Source of the DNA: Collinsella aerofaciens | Lineage (GTDB): Bacteria; Actinomycetota; Coriobacteriia; Coriobacteriales; Coriobacteriaceae | DNA length: 64,000 bases | Assembly (NCBI RefSeq): GCF_963360655.1 | Contig: NZ_OY725712.1 | Coordinates: 930,001 to 994,000 of the forward strand | Reading direction: 5' to 3' | Shown: positions 1 through 8,859 of the stretch, piece after piece | How the letters are laid out: the number at the start of each line of letters is the position of its first letter | How positions within the stretch are numbered: the stretch's first letter is position 1 | The notes under the pieces: generated by a model | What the model was told of the DNA's origin: nothing | Database searches by the model: none | The model's input: only the letters and a program-made list of their open reading frames with translations | Program-made: the position numbers and the translations under genes

Positions 1-470
1 GCGAGCTCGGCCTTGGAGTACAGCGTGCCGTACTCGGTCGACAGACTCACGTACACGGCGCCCGGGAACACCGTGTGCTCGTAGCTCTCGTTTTCGTAGA
101 ACACCTGGATATAGTTCTCGAGGTCCTCGGCGTGCATCTTGCCCTCGTAGCCGGGGATGGTAAGCACCTTGTGGCCGCCAAACTCGATGGCGCCCGCCTC
201 GTGGCAGGCGACGTGGCCAGTCTCGGCAGCAACGACGCCCTCGTAGGGCGCAAGCAGCATGTCGATCACCGTCGCGTTGGCCTGCGTGCCGCCCACCAGA
301 AAAAACACGTCGGCATCGGGGGCCTGACAGGCCTCACGGATAAGCTGCTTGGCACGCTCGGTGTGCGCATCGGTACCGTAGCCGGGCTGCGGCTCCATAT
401 TGGTGTCGACGAGCGCCTGCAGCACTGCCGGATGTGCGCCGTGGGAATAATCGTTGTTAAACGCGAGCAT
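1..470 (-). CDS. ltaE: Low-specificity L-threonine aldolase, N-terminal part (cut by window edge)
   Basis: PLP-dependent beta-eliminating lyase of the threonine aldolase family, which cleaves L-threonine or allo-threonine to glycine and acetaldehyde. Only about 156 N-terminal residues lie in the window; the coding frame runs off the left edge, so the PLP-binding lysine is not visible. The frame opens with MLAFNNDYSHGAHP and contains the family-like stretches FFLVGGTQANATV and ETGHVACHEAGAIE, the latter being the segment that stacks on the PLP ring in this family. The ATG at 470 is preceded by an AGAGGAT-like ribosome site. The call rests on recognition of these blocks. A related fold-type I aminotransferase is the main alternative. 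Confidence 0.8.
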   Translation of the reverse strand, partial: MLAFNNDYSHGAHPAVLQALVDTNMEPQPGYGTDAHTERAKQLIREACQAPDADVFFLVGGTQANATVIDMLLAPYEGVVAAETGHVACHEAGAIEFGGHKVLTIPGYEGKMHAEDLENYIQVFYENESYEHTVFPGAVYVSLSTEYGTLYSKAEL

Positions 471-515
471 GGCAATCCTCTCTAGCCGGGCACGGGCCCG
501 ATGATTCAAACGGGG

Positions 516-1379
516 CTATTGTACGCCGTTGGGATAGGCAATGCGCGCGGCAAGGCACTCAAGTGCCAGTACCAGGGCAAAACCGCAGCTCACGTCACTC
601 AAAAAGTGCGCACCGATCACGATGCGCCCAAAGGCGACGAGCGCCGCGATCACAGCCGCCGCCCAAAAAATCACGCGGCGACGCGAAGGTTTTTCCTTAA
701 AGGCTGCCGCGGGAAGCCCGGCGAGCATAAGGCCGATCGCCGCATGCGCCGTGTGTCCGCTCGCAAACGACTTGAACCCGTCCTTAATCACGCCGGCGGC
801 GATATAGGCCCACTTGTCGGGGTTGCCGATCACCCACCACGGCTGAAAATTGAGCCCCGGCGTGACCTCGATCACGCGCATGCGCGGGCGCGACCATAAC
901 GGCTTAACAATGACGTTGAGGATGATGGCCTGAGCGACCCACACGGCCAGCACCATCAACGCCCAGCGCGTAAGCTCGTCGGGCTCGGTCGTGCGCGTGA
1001 GGCGGTAGGCGATGAAGTTGGCTGCGATGACCAACGCAAACGTCAGAACCAGCTGAAACGCAATAAGCTTGCCGCCGACGCGCAGCGATCCGATAATCTC
1101 GTAGCCGACCAAACCCACGTTGATCAAAACGCCCAGCGCAGCGAGCCACTTGCTCGCCTTGGAATCGGGGCGTGCCGAGCGCACGAGCATAACGCCCGCG
1201 ATGCTCGCCGTCAGCTCGAACGGCAGCTCACCGGCCGCCTCGACAAAGCGACCGTACATGCTGCCGATGTTGAACAGCGCACTCGAGATTTGATAATCAA
1301 AGAAGCTGCCCACGCCCAGACAAAGGCCCAGGACAACCGCGATAATGGCGACATCTTTCTTATAGATGTATCCGAACAT
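516..1379 (-). CDS. PAP2-superfamily membrane phosphatase
   Basis: Integral membrane phosphatase of the PAP2 (phosphatidic acid phosphatase type 2) superfamily, 287 residues with several hydrophobic segments. The three signature blocks are in order: KPLWSRP at residues 159-165 (K-x5/6-RP), SGHT at 207-210, and GRIVIGAHFLSD at 251-262 with the catalytic histidine (258) and the aspartate (262). Family members remove phosphate from lipid phosphates or undecaprenyl pyrophosphate. The substrate cannot be read from sequence, but a role in lipid-carrier recycling is reasonable. A GGAAAG ribosome site precedes the ATG at 1379. It lies just downstream of mfd on the same strand with a gap of about 55 bp, so it may be cotranscribed. 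Confidence 0.85.
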   Translation of the reverse strand: MFGYIYKKDVAIIAVVLGLCLGVGSFFDYQISSALFNIGSMYGRFVEAAGELPFELTASIAGVMLVRSARPDSKASKWLAALGVLINVGLVGYEIIGSLRVGGKLIAFQLVLTFALVIAANFIAYRLTRTTEPDELTRWALMVLAVWVAQAIILNVIVKPLWSRPRMRVIEVTPGLNFQPWWVIGNPDKWAYIAAGVIKDGFKSFASGHTAHAAIGLMLAGLPAAAFKEKPSRRRVIFWAAAVIAALVAFGRIVIGAHFLSDVSCGFALVLALECLAARIAYPNGVQ

Positions 1380-1435
1380 GCTTTCCTTTCGATGGAGCCA
1401 GAGTGCCCAAATGGGGCGTTTGCAGCGTCGACCCG

Positions 1436-4400
1436 TTAGTCGTCGTCGCTAGCACCCAATTGCCGCAGCAGCATGAGCGCGGCCGCCACCGGGCCGGTGC
1501 CGTCGTTGGCATCGAGGCCGCGGCCCAGGCCGCTGCCCGCACCGGCGCCCGCCTTGTAGGGCACCGAGAGCTTGCGGCTCTTGGGGAAGTTCACCGCGCC
1601 ATAGCGAGTCTTAAGCTCATAGGCCACCTTCTTGGGCACGTCGACGCCCAAAAACGTGATGCGTCCGCCGCTGAGCGTGACGCTCTCGAGCCCCAGGCGC
1701 TCGCCGCGAATACGAATGCGCGCGCGATTGAACAGGTTGAGTCCCGCCAACGGCAGCTCACCATGCGCGGCCTCGGTCTCTTCCTGCACCTCGTCAATGC
1801 TCTCCAGGTCCTCGGCCGCTGCGAGCTTACGGTACACGAGCACGCGCTGGTCCACCGCCGGCAGGTACTCCTCGGACAAGAAGTAGTCGGCCGGCAGGTT
1901 AATGCCCACGCTCGCCGCCTCCACGCCGGCGTCGTCATCGCCGCGCGCCTCGGCCACGGCCTGGCCCAGCATCTGCGTAAACAGATCAAAGCCCACGCTC
2001 GACAGGTTGCCGTGCTGCTCGGCTCCCATAAGCGAACCGGCGCCACGGATCTCTAGGTCGCGCATGGCGATGCGCATGCCGCTGCCCAGGTCCTGGAACT
2101 CGGAAAGTGCGGTCAGGCGCGCCGTTGCCTCCTCGGTGAGCGGCAGCTCGCCGGGGAACATAAAGTACGCGTAGGCCTGCGTGGCAGAGCGGCCCACACG
2201 GCCCTTGAGCTGGTAGAGCTGCGCCAGGCCAAGGCGCTGCGAGTCCTCGATGATCAGCGTGTTGGCCGTTGCGTTGTCGATGCCGCTCTCCACGATGGTC
2301 GTGGCGATGAGCACATCGATCTTTTTGGTCGCGAACTCAATCATCACGTCCTCGACCTCGCGCGGGCTCATCTTGCCGTGTGCCACGCCCACGCGCGCCT
2401 CGGGCGCGGCCTCATGCACGCGCGCCACGGCGTCATCGATGGTCTTAACGCGGTTGGACACGTAGTACACCTGGCCGCCGCGGCCCACCTCCAGGCGAAT
2501 CGCCGCGCTCACCACATCGGGGTCGTACTCCCCCACGTGCACGATCACGGGACGACGCCCGGTCGGCGGCGTGGTGATCAGGCTCATATCGCGCACGCCG
2601 CTCGTAGCCATCTGCATGGTACGCGGGATAGGCGTGGCCGAAAGCGTGAGCACGTCAATCTGTTCGCGCAGGTTCTTGAGCTGCTCCTTGTGCTGCACGC
2701 CAAAGCGCTGCTCCTCGTCGATAATCACCAGGCCCAGGTTCTTGGGGTTCACATCGGCCGAAAGCAGACGGTGCGTGCCGATGAGCACATCAATCGTGCC
2801 CTCGGCAAACGCCTTGAGCGCGCGCCTTTGCTGTGCCGGCGTGCGGAAGCGGCTGAGCACCTCGACCTCAAGGCCAAACGGGGCAAAGCGCTCAAAGAAC
2901 GTCTCGTAGTGCTGCTGGGCCAGAATGGTCGTGGGGCAGAGCACCATGACCTGTCGGCCGGAATCCACGCACTTAAACGCCGCACGCAGGGCGACCTCGG
3001 TCTTGCCAAAGCCCACGTCGCCGCACAGCAGGCGGTCCATGGGCTTGGGCGCCTCCATGTCGGCCTTAATGTCGGCGATGGCCTCCAGCTGGTCGCGCGT
3101 CTCGTCGTAGAGGAAGCTCTGCTCCATCTCGATCTGCTCGGGCGTATCGGGCGGGCAGGCGATGCCGGTGATCGATGAGCGACGCGTATAGAGGTCAACC
3201 AGGTCAAACGCCAGCTTTTTGGCATTCTTGCGCGCCTTGTTGGTGGCACGCGTCCAGTCGGCGGTGTTGAGTCTGGTCAGGCGCGGCTTGTCGCCGTCGG
3301 GACCAACATAGCGCGTGATGCGGTCGACCTGCTCCAGCGGCACGTAGAGCTTGTCGCCGTCGGCGTATTCCAGCAAAAAGTAGTCGCGCTCCTTGCCGCC
3401 CACTTCCTGGCGCGCGATCTCGCTAAAGAGCGCGATGCCATGGGTGGCGTGAACGACGTAGTCGCCCGGCTTAAACGGGAAGGTAATCTGCGTAATGTCC
3501 ACCTTGCGGCGGCTGCGCGCGCGGTTGGCGTCCATGCGGGCGTTGAGGTCGGCGATTGAGAACACGGCCAGGTTGGCGTCGGGCACCACCACGCCCTGCG
3601 GCAGGGCGGCGTCCACAAAGGTCACGCGTCCGCGCGAGATGGTGGGCACGGCGGCACCGGCGGCAGCCTGGGCCGCGCCCGCCTCGAGCGAGCGGGCGTT
3701 GAGCGCATCGGCCTTGCGCTCGCGAATGGAAGCGTGGGCCTCCTGGCGGGCGGTGCGATCGGCAGAATCCGCCGCTGCCACGCGCACGCGGTCGCCGATA
3801 GCGCCGACATTTTCGGGCGCCGCGGTCAGCGATTCCTCAAAGGTAATGCCCTCGTCGCCAAAGGTGAGCTCCATCGACTCGCGCGCACCGCGGTCGGGAA
3901 TGGCAAACACGCAGGCATAGCGCTTGCCCACGACTTCCTGGATGCGCGTCATAAAACGGTTGTCCGAGCCTGCGATGGCCGGCTGCTCAATCTTGAGCTC
4001 GGCCGTCACCGCACCGCCGGCACGGATGAGGCTCACATAGTTCAGGCGCTGCTGGGCACCAAAATCGAGCTGTTGGGCGCGCACGTACAGACCATCCAGG
4101 CGGTCAATCCCTGCCTCGCCGGCACGGGCCTCAATATCCTCGTAGGCGCGCAGGCAGTCGTCGAACAGCGAGCGCGGCTCGGACAGAACCACGAGTGCCT
4201 TGCCGCTCACGTGCGCCAACGGGCTTACGGTCTGGCCGTACATCACCGGCAAAAAGCGGTCGAGCTCGGGCGTGACGATGCGCGCATCCACCATCTCGAG
4301 CAGCGCCGCCAGCTTGCTATCGTCCTGGCTGGCGCGATAGAGCGCCACATGCATGTTGTGGACCGCCTCGTCGGTAAGCGCCAGCTCGCGGCAGGGGAAG

Positions 4401-5068
4401 ATCTCGATACTGTCCTCGTTACCGATGGTCTGCCCCGTGGAGCTCACCATGCGGCGTATGCGATCGATCTCGTCGCCAAAGAACTCAATGCGCACGGGAG
4501 CCTTTTCCTGCGCGGGAAACACCTCGACGGTGTCGCCGTGAACGCGGAACAGACCGGGCGCATCAGCGGCACCGGCATTGGTGTAGCCCATGCCCACCAG
4601 GCGCTGCGGCACCTCGTCAAAAGGAATCTCCTCGCCCACCGCAAAAGTGGTGGACTCCCAATAGCGACTCTCGACCGGCGGCACGCAGCGCAGCAGCGCA
4701 CGGGCCGAGGCAACCATGATGCAGTTGTCCCCGCGCACGATGCGTCCCAGGGCCTCGCAGCGCTGCGCCACCACGGCGTCGTCGGGCGCCTGCTCGCGCC
4801 ACGGATAGTCCTTACGCTCGGGAAAGCGGCACACGTGCGCCAGGCCCACATAGGCGGCAAGGCTGCGCGCGGCGCGATCGGCCGCATCCTCGCCGCTTAC
4901 AATGTAGACCGTCGGGCGCGGGCGGCGCGCAAACTGGGCGGCCGCCATAAGCGTGCGGCCCGACTGCGACACAGCCAGCGTCACGTCCTCGCCGGCATCG
5001 AGTCCGGCCTCGACGGTCTGCAGTGCCTCGGCAGTGTAGAGCTGCGCGGCTATACGGTGAATGAGCAT
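1436..5068 (-). CDS. mfd: Transcription-repair coupling factor Mfd
   Basis: About 1210 residues, the normal length for Mfd, the translocase that removes RNA polymerase stalled at DNA lesions and recruits UvrA. The N-terminal third is the UvrB-like damage module. It is followed by the RNA-polymerase interaction region (FKPGDYVVHATHGIALF) and a RecG-like helicase pair with Walker A GDVGFGKTEVALR, the DEEQRFGVQHK box and the SATPIPRTMQMA motif. A C-terminal UvrA-binding/TRCF domain closes the protein. Start chosen at ATG 5068 because GGAGGA lies 5-10 bases upstream; an in-frame extension of nine codons has no ribosome site. A terminator from the upstream gene ends about 30 bp before the start, so mfd should have its own promoter or depend on readthrough. 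Confidence 0.97.
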   Translation of the reverse strand: MLIHRIAAQLYTAEALQTVEAGLDAGEDVTLAVSQSGRTLMAAAQFARRPRPTVYIVSGEDAADRAARSLAAYVGLAHVCRFPERKDYPWREQAPDDAVVAQRCEALGRIVRGDNCIMVASARALLRCVPPVESRYWESTTFAVGEEIPFDEVPQRLVGMGYTNAGAADAPGLFRVHGDTVEVFPAQEKAPVRIEFFGDEIDRIRRMVSSTGQTIGNEDSIEIFPCRELALTDEAVHNMHVALYRASQDDSKLAALLEMVDARIVTPELDRFLPVMYGQTVSPLAHVSGKALVVLSEPRSLFDDCLRAYEDIEARAGEAGIDRLDGLYVRAQQLDFGAQQRLNYVSLIRAGGAVTAELKIEQPAIAGSDNRFMTRIQEVVGKRYACVFAIPDRGARESMELTFGDEGITFEESLTAAPENVGAIGDRVRVAAADSADRTARQEAHASIRERKADALNARSLEAGAAQAAAGAAVPTISRGRVTFVDAALPQGVVVPDANLAVFSIADLNARMDANRARSRRKVDITQITFPFKPGDYVVHATHGIALFSEIARQEVGGKERDYFLLEYADGDKLYVPLEQVDRITRYVGPDGDKPRLTRLNTADWTRATNKARKNAKKLAFDLVDLYTRRSSITGIACPPDTPEQIEMEQSFLYDETRDQLEAIADIKADMEAPKPMDRLLCGDVGFGKTEVALRAAFKCVDSGRQVMVLCPTTILAQQHYETFFERFAPFGLEVEVLSRFRTPAQQRRALKAFAEGTIDVLIGTHRLLSADVNPKNLGLVIIDEEQRFGVQHKEQLKNLREQIDVLTLSATPIPRTMQMATSGVRDMSLITTPPTGRRPVIVHVGEYDPDVVSAAIRLEVGRGGQVYYVSNRVKTIDDAVARVHEAAPEARVGVAHGKMSPREVEDVMIEFATKKIDVLIATTIVESGIDNATANTLIIEDSQRLGLAQLYQLKGRVGRSATQAYAYFMFPGELPLTEEATARLTALSEFQDLGSGMRIAMRDLEIRGAGSLMGAEQHGNLSSVGFDLFTQMLGQAVAEARGDDDAGVEAASVGINLPADYFLSEEYLPAVDQRVLVYRKLAAAEDLESIDEVQEETEAAHGELPLAGLNLFNRARIRIRGERLGLESVTLSGGRITFLGVDVPKKVAYELKTRYGAVNFPKSRKLSVPYKAGAGAGSGLGRGLDANDGTGPVAAALMLLRQLGASDDD

Positions 5069-5098
5069 GCTGTTCCTCCGGCATTGCAACGCCAAAAG

Positions 5099-5121
5099 CC
5101 CGCCGAGGCAAGCTCGGCGGG
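5099..5121 (-). terminator. Rho-independent terminator after the ATP-grasp gene
   Basis: Perfect 9-bp stem CCCGCCGAG with a 5-base loop. On the minus strand it is followed by CTTTTGG. It lies between the ATP-grasp gene (ends 5291) and mfd. Confidence 0.75.
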
Positions 5122-5290
5122 TCGTTCGTCAAATTCGTTGCCTGTCATGGTAGCGCATGGAGAGGACTCCGACTCAAGCGTACGCCCAGCCCCGCAACAA
5201 AAACGCCAGATAGAACTGGACTCACCGGCTTCGCCAAAATCTCCCCGTCACGTCGAACGCCGCAACCACGGAAGGCTCCCCAAGAAACGG

Positions 5291-6769
5291 CTATTCCTCA
5301 AAAAAGCTTGCGACGTTCAAGCGGCTCGTCCACTCACCTATGGTGTTGGCAAAACCGACGCGTGTGTACACGCCCGCAAAACGGCCGCGATACAGGTACA
5401 GGCCTTCCATATTAGAAGCGGGCGCAAAACCAAGATCATCCACAAGTCCTTTGGGCGCCTCTCCTCGATGCGGCCCATCGACAAGCGTTCCACGCAAGCA
5501 GGGAGTCTGATACTGCTGAGCATACTCCTGCACAATCGCCCCAGCGGCCGCAGCGCGAGCAAGCACTTGGGACCATTCCTGTTCTGTGGCATCCAAACCG
5601 GCGACAACGCCAACCGCGTTGTAGCCGCCGCACGGCTTGACAACCCATCGATCCTTTTCGGCAAATCGCGACAACTGGGTGCTTTCGTCCAGGATCTCGG
5701 TATAGGGCACATGCTCCCGGACAAACGCCTGCTCCTCCGGGCTTAACAAGGACTGACCCGCCTCAGACCACAGATACGCAAAAACAGTCTTAGTCGCGCA
5801 CGGCCATGTTCTAAATCCACCGACGATGCACGAAAGCCCTTCCTGGGCAGCCTCGATTAAGGCAGAACGTCCGTCGCACGGCTTATCCCACAGCTCGCCG
5901 GTCACCGCACGCCGCCAAACGCAATCAATAGGACCGACGGCATCGCACAGGCGCCTAGCACCGCTCTCGTCTTCGGCAATCCGCAGGTCGCGCACATCCG
6001 CAAAGCGTGCGACTACACCCCGCCGCCTCATAAGGTCGACAAAATGAGCCGCATCTTCCAAGTCAATGCTTTCCGAATAGTCGACGATTGCCACCGAAGC
6101 GGGATATATCTTTGATTGTGGCGCATAGAGCCCCTCGTCAACGCGGGCCCCGTCGTCCGATCGTGCACCATCCTCGGTGCGGCGAGGATGGACCCGCTTC
6201 CACTCTGCATAGGTCTCAAACAATGCATCTATCCAGCTACCGCACAAGTCGTACTGCCGAAAGCCGGGATGGTCGGATGCAAATTCCTCAAAGGAGGGCG
6301 TCATCCGAACAGCCTGACTGACCGCATCGGTCACTACCATTCCGGCACTGCCGTCGGTATTGAGCTCGCAAAACGTATACGACCCGGTGTCCTCGTCAAG
6401 AAAGATATCGACACGCGCGAGGGGAATCTGACAGTCATAGCCGGCATCCATAGCGCACAGGTCAGCAAAAGCCGGATCCATGCGAAACCACGCACGCACG
6501 GAGGCATCGGAACAAAACGACCGCGTCACCTTGTCCATAATGCCGTACATGCGCTCGGCGGCCTCCTTAAGAAGCGCCGTCATATCCTTGTCGAATATCT
6601 TTGGCGTCAGAGCCCAGGGCGCAGGATCGCCATGGTAGAGCGCATGGGTTTGAGACAAGTATTCGTCGCCTTTGCGACGACCAGGTATGTCACCTTCGCG
6701 TGTGCGCACGATGCGCTCAAAGTAATCTTCAAGCTCTCGCGTCTTCAATGTTGCCACGTTGTCCTCCAT
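5291..6769 (-). CDS. ATP-grasp protein of the glutathionylspermidine synthase type
   Basis: 492-residue protein with the ATP-grasp features of the C-terminal synthetase domain of glutathionylspermidine synthase. It has an acidic metal/ATP block (VDIFLDEDTGSYTFCELN, then TDGSAGM) near residues 120-150 and a nucleotide-binding block DRWVVKPCGGYNAVGVV near 365-385. A late segment GFANTIGEWTSRLNVASFFEE ends the protein. Family members join a carboxylate to an amine at the cost of ATP. In most bacteria with a stand-alone copy the substrate is not known, and spermidine or glutathione as substrate should not be assumed. ATG 6769 lacks a clear upstream ribosome site; the GGAGG that can be seen lies just inside the coding sequence. 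It is a single gene bounded downstream by a strong terminator. Confidence 0.7.
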   Translation of the reverse strand: MEDNVATLKTRELEDYFERIVRTREGDIPGRRKGDEYLSQTHALYHGDPAPWALTPKIFDKDMTALLKEAAERMYGIMDKVTRSFCSDASVRAWFRMDPAFADLCAMDAGYDCQIPLARVDIFLDEDTGSYTFCELNTDGSAGMVVTDAVSQAVRMTPSFEEFASDHPGFRQYDLCGSWIDALFETYAEWKRVHPRRTEDGARSDDGARVDEGLYAPQSKIYPASVAIVDYSESIDLEDAAHFVDLMRRRGVVARFADVRDLRIAEDESGARRLCDAVGPIDCVWRRAVTGELWDKPCDGRSALIEAAQEGLSCIVGGFRTWPCATKTVFAYLWSEAGQSLLSPEEQAFVREHVPYTEILDESTQLSRFAEKDRWVVKPCGGYNAVGVVAGLDATEQEWSQVLARAAAAGAIVQEYAQQYQTPCLRGTLVDGPHRGEAPKGLVDDLGFAPASNMEGLYLYRGRFAGVYTRVGFANTIGEWTSRLNVASFFEE

Positions 6770-6914
6770 TGCTTGATTTTTTGCTCATGCTACGCCAGCA
6801 CGCCGCGACTTCGGCGCGCTTGAATAAGCTTCTAAATTAGCAACACATTTTTGCATGGGGCGGCAGGCGGCGACATATACTCCTGCTCAAGCGCATGCAC
6901 AGCCCCGCAAAAAA

Positions 6915-6939
6915 CGCCAGACGGGCAAGCCGTCTGGCG
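6915..6939 (-). terminator. Rho-independent terminator after the zinc-ribbon gene
   Basis: Perfect 10-bp stem CGCCAGACGG with a 5-base loop, followed on the minus strand by TTTTTT. It sits 27 bp past the stop of the zinc-ribbon gene. Confidence 0.9.
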
Positions 6940-6965
6940 CTATCAGAGTGAGCTATACGCCGAGT

Positions 6966-8012
6966 CTAGTCGTAGACGCCCATTTTAAGCAGTGTGAAGA
7001 TCGGAGCGCCGTCGCCCTGCGCGACGCGGACCGTGCAAGTCTCGGTACGGCCCATGGATGCGTCCGCTTGAATTGCGGCGATGAACTGGTTCTTTGGCAG
7101 GCCGTAGGTGCTCTCGGGGATGTCGGAAGGAAGTAACATGCCGCCAGCACTGTAAACCTCATAGGTGAGCTCGTAGATGTTGTCGCCAAGGTCAGCCGCG
7201 CCCGTAACGATGGCACACGATGGGTTGTAATTTCCCTGGCCGTATTCCTGTTTCAGATACAGGTACCCGTCATGCGCTTCGGCCGAATCAGGAATCGCCT
7301 GCCCCTCCGGCGTTCTGTCATAAGTCATATCGGCATCGGAAAGCGTCAGGCCCGCCAAGCGGTTGAGTTCCCTATTGACCGCATCAGTCGCCACGCGCTG
7401 GCGATTGCCGTTGTCATAGTCACCCTTCTCGATTCGATACGGCGCGTTGTCAATAAAATGGCACCAGATAAACTTAACCAGCTTGTATTTCTCGTCATCA
7501 GAAAGTCCGTCAGTCGAATCGAAGTCGCCCGCCTGATACCAGTCCCGATCGAAGTGTTCCTCCGTAAAGTTCGACAGGAACAGATTCGCGGCGGCATAGG
7601 TTGCCTGGTCGTTGAGGTCGACCTTTACACTGCTGCCCGTCTGCTCGGGCTCTTCCGACTCTTCTTGCTCTTCAGCAGGCTCCTCCTTGGCGCCTCCCTT
7701 GTCCTTGTGCTCGGCCGAACCCTCGTCGGACCCAAGCACCGTAATCTGCGATGAATTGCCCTGCCCAAGCGGACCCAGCACGCCGGTCAGCGCCAGCGCA
7801 GCGCCGCCGGCAACGAGCACGCCCGCTGCACATATGCCGATAATCACCGCTCGCTTATGCGACTTCTTCTGCACGGGAGGCATCCCTGCCGCCGGCATCG
7901 ATGCGGGCTCAGCAGGCGCGGCCGCCGGAGAAGCGGTGCCCATGCGTGCCCCACAGTTCGTGCAAAAATCGGTTCCGTCGGGCATCTCGGAGCCACACTT
8001 GGTGCAAAACAT
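6966..8012 (-). CDS. Zinc-ribbon membrane protein of unknown function
   Basis: 348 residues. The N-terminus carries a two-knuckle zinc ribbon (CTKCGSEMP and CTNCGARMG, four cysteines as two CxxC pairs). Next come an alanine/proline linker, one transmembrane helix (AVIIGICAAGVLVAGGAALAL, about residues 55-75), an acidic E/K/S-rich linker and an extracytoplasmic domain of about 220 residues. That domain is not recognised; it ends in a segment EYGQGNYNPSCAIVTG with a regular alpha/beta look. Start at ATG 8012, where GAGGAG lies about 9 bases upstream; an upstream in-frame start has no ribosome site. This layout is common in proteins of Gram-positive and actinobacterial genomes with no assigned job. 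A TGTTGCGCAACA palindrome and a TATGAT -10-like hexamer lie upstream. Confidence 0.75.
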   Translation of the reverse strand: MFCTKCGSEMPDGTDFCTNCGARMGTASPAAAPAEPASMPAAGMPPVQKKSHKRAVIIGICAAGVLVAGGAALALTGVLGPLGQGNSSQITVLGSDEGSAEHKDKGGAKEEPAEEQEESEEPEQTGSSVKVDLNDQATYAAANLFLSNFTEEHFDRDWYQAGDFDSTDGLSDDEKYKLVKFIWCHFIDNAPYRIEKGDYDNGNRQRVATDAVNRELNRLAGLTLSDADMTYDRTPEGQAIPDSAEAHDGYLYLKQEYGQGNYNPSCAIVTGAADLGDNIYELTYEVYSAGGMLLPSDIPESTYGLPKNQFIAAIQADASMGRTETCTVRVAQGDGAPIFTLLKMGVYD

Positions 8013-8078
8013 ATTCGGGCATCTCCTCACAACAAACGGCATCTGTCGCCATCATATTGAGCCTTCGCGGCCCAAATG

Positions 8079-8090
8079 TGTTGCGCAACA
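8079..8090. promoter_or_regulatory. Palindrome TGTTGCGCAACA upstream of the zinc-ribbon gene
   Basis: A perfect 12-bp palindrome about 66 bp upstream of the start at 8012 and 22 bp upstream of a TATGAT hexamer on the minus strand. The same word recurs at 17474-17485, and a 10-bp core recurs at 43485-43494. This suggests a shared operator, but no regulator is known from the sequence. Confidence 0.45.
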
Positions 8091-8130
8091 TTGGCCACAG
8101 CCTTCGGACGCTGGCAAAACGTGCCGGGCC

Positions 8131-8796
8131 CTACCCCGTCACGCGCACGCTGGGGCAAAGGTCTGCCAGTGGGCACTCGTCGCACTTGGGTTTGCGGGCG
8201 TCGCAGATTTCGCGGCCAAAGGTGATCCACTGGTGATTGACCGACTCCCAATACTCGTGCGGCAAGATCTTGAGCAGATCCTGCTCGGTCTTGAGCGGCT
8301 CTTTGGCGTGCGTCTTGGGACTCAGCATCAGGCGATGCGCGATACGGTTGACGTGCGTATCCACCGCGATGCCTTCCACAATGCCATACCCCACGTTGAG
8401 CACGATGTTCGCCGTCTTGCGCCCCACACCCGGCAGTTTGACGAGCTCCTTCATATCCGCCGGCACTACACCGCCGTAATCGGCAACGATCATCTGCGCC
8501 GCTTCCACGGCGTGTTTGGCCTTGCTCTTGTAGAAGCCAAGCGACTTGATCGTGTCCGCCACGTCGGCAACACTCGCCCCGGCCATGGCCTCGGGCGTGG
8601 GCCACTGGGCAAACAGCCGCGGCGTCACCTTGTTGACTTGCGCGTCGGTCGTTTGCGCCGAGAGCAGCACCGCGATGAGCAGCCTAAAGGGATTCTCGTG
8701 GTCCAAGAAGCACTCGACCGGGCCATAGCGACGGTTAAGGCGCTCGCACACCTCGATGGCGCGCTCGCGTTTGGCGGCATTGGTCTCGCGTGGCAT
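8131..8796 (-). CDS. nth: Endonuclease III
   Basis: 221-residue DNA glycosylase/AP lyase that excises oxidised pyrimidines. Present are the helix-hairpin-helix LPGVGRKTANIV with the catalytic lysine, the catalytic aspartate in VDTHVNRIAHRL, and a C-terminal 4Fe-4S ligand set with spacing C-x6-C-x2-C-x5-C (CDARKPKCDECPLADLC). Start at ATG 8796, with GAGGAG upstream; the frame continues nine codons further without a ribosome site. It lies upstream of the zinc-ribbon gene on the same strand with a gap of about 120 bp containing a separate promoter-like region. Confidence 0.95.
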   Translation of the reverse strand: MPRETNAAKRERAIEVCERLNRRYGPVECFLDHENPFRLLIAVLLSAQTTDAQVNKVTPRLFAQWPTPEAMAGASVADVADTIKSLGFYKSKAKHAVEAAQMIVADYGGVVPADMKELVKLPGVGRKTANIVLNVGYGIVEGIAVDTHVNRIAHRLMLSPKTHAKEPLKTEQDLLKILPHEYWESVNHQWITFGREICDARKPKCDECPLADLCPSVRVTG

Positions 8797-8859
8797 AACG
8801 ACTCCTCGGCTCGGCAGAAACATAACTTCACGGAAACGATTGTCCCACGTACGGGGGCC

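Noticed and set aside
3734-5746. A 670-codon plus-strand frame opposite mfd and the ATP-grasp gene
   Set aside because: It crosses two real minus-strand genes and a terminator, has no ribosome site and no recognisable domain; a compositional shadow.
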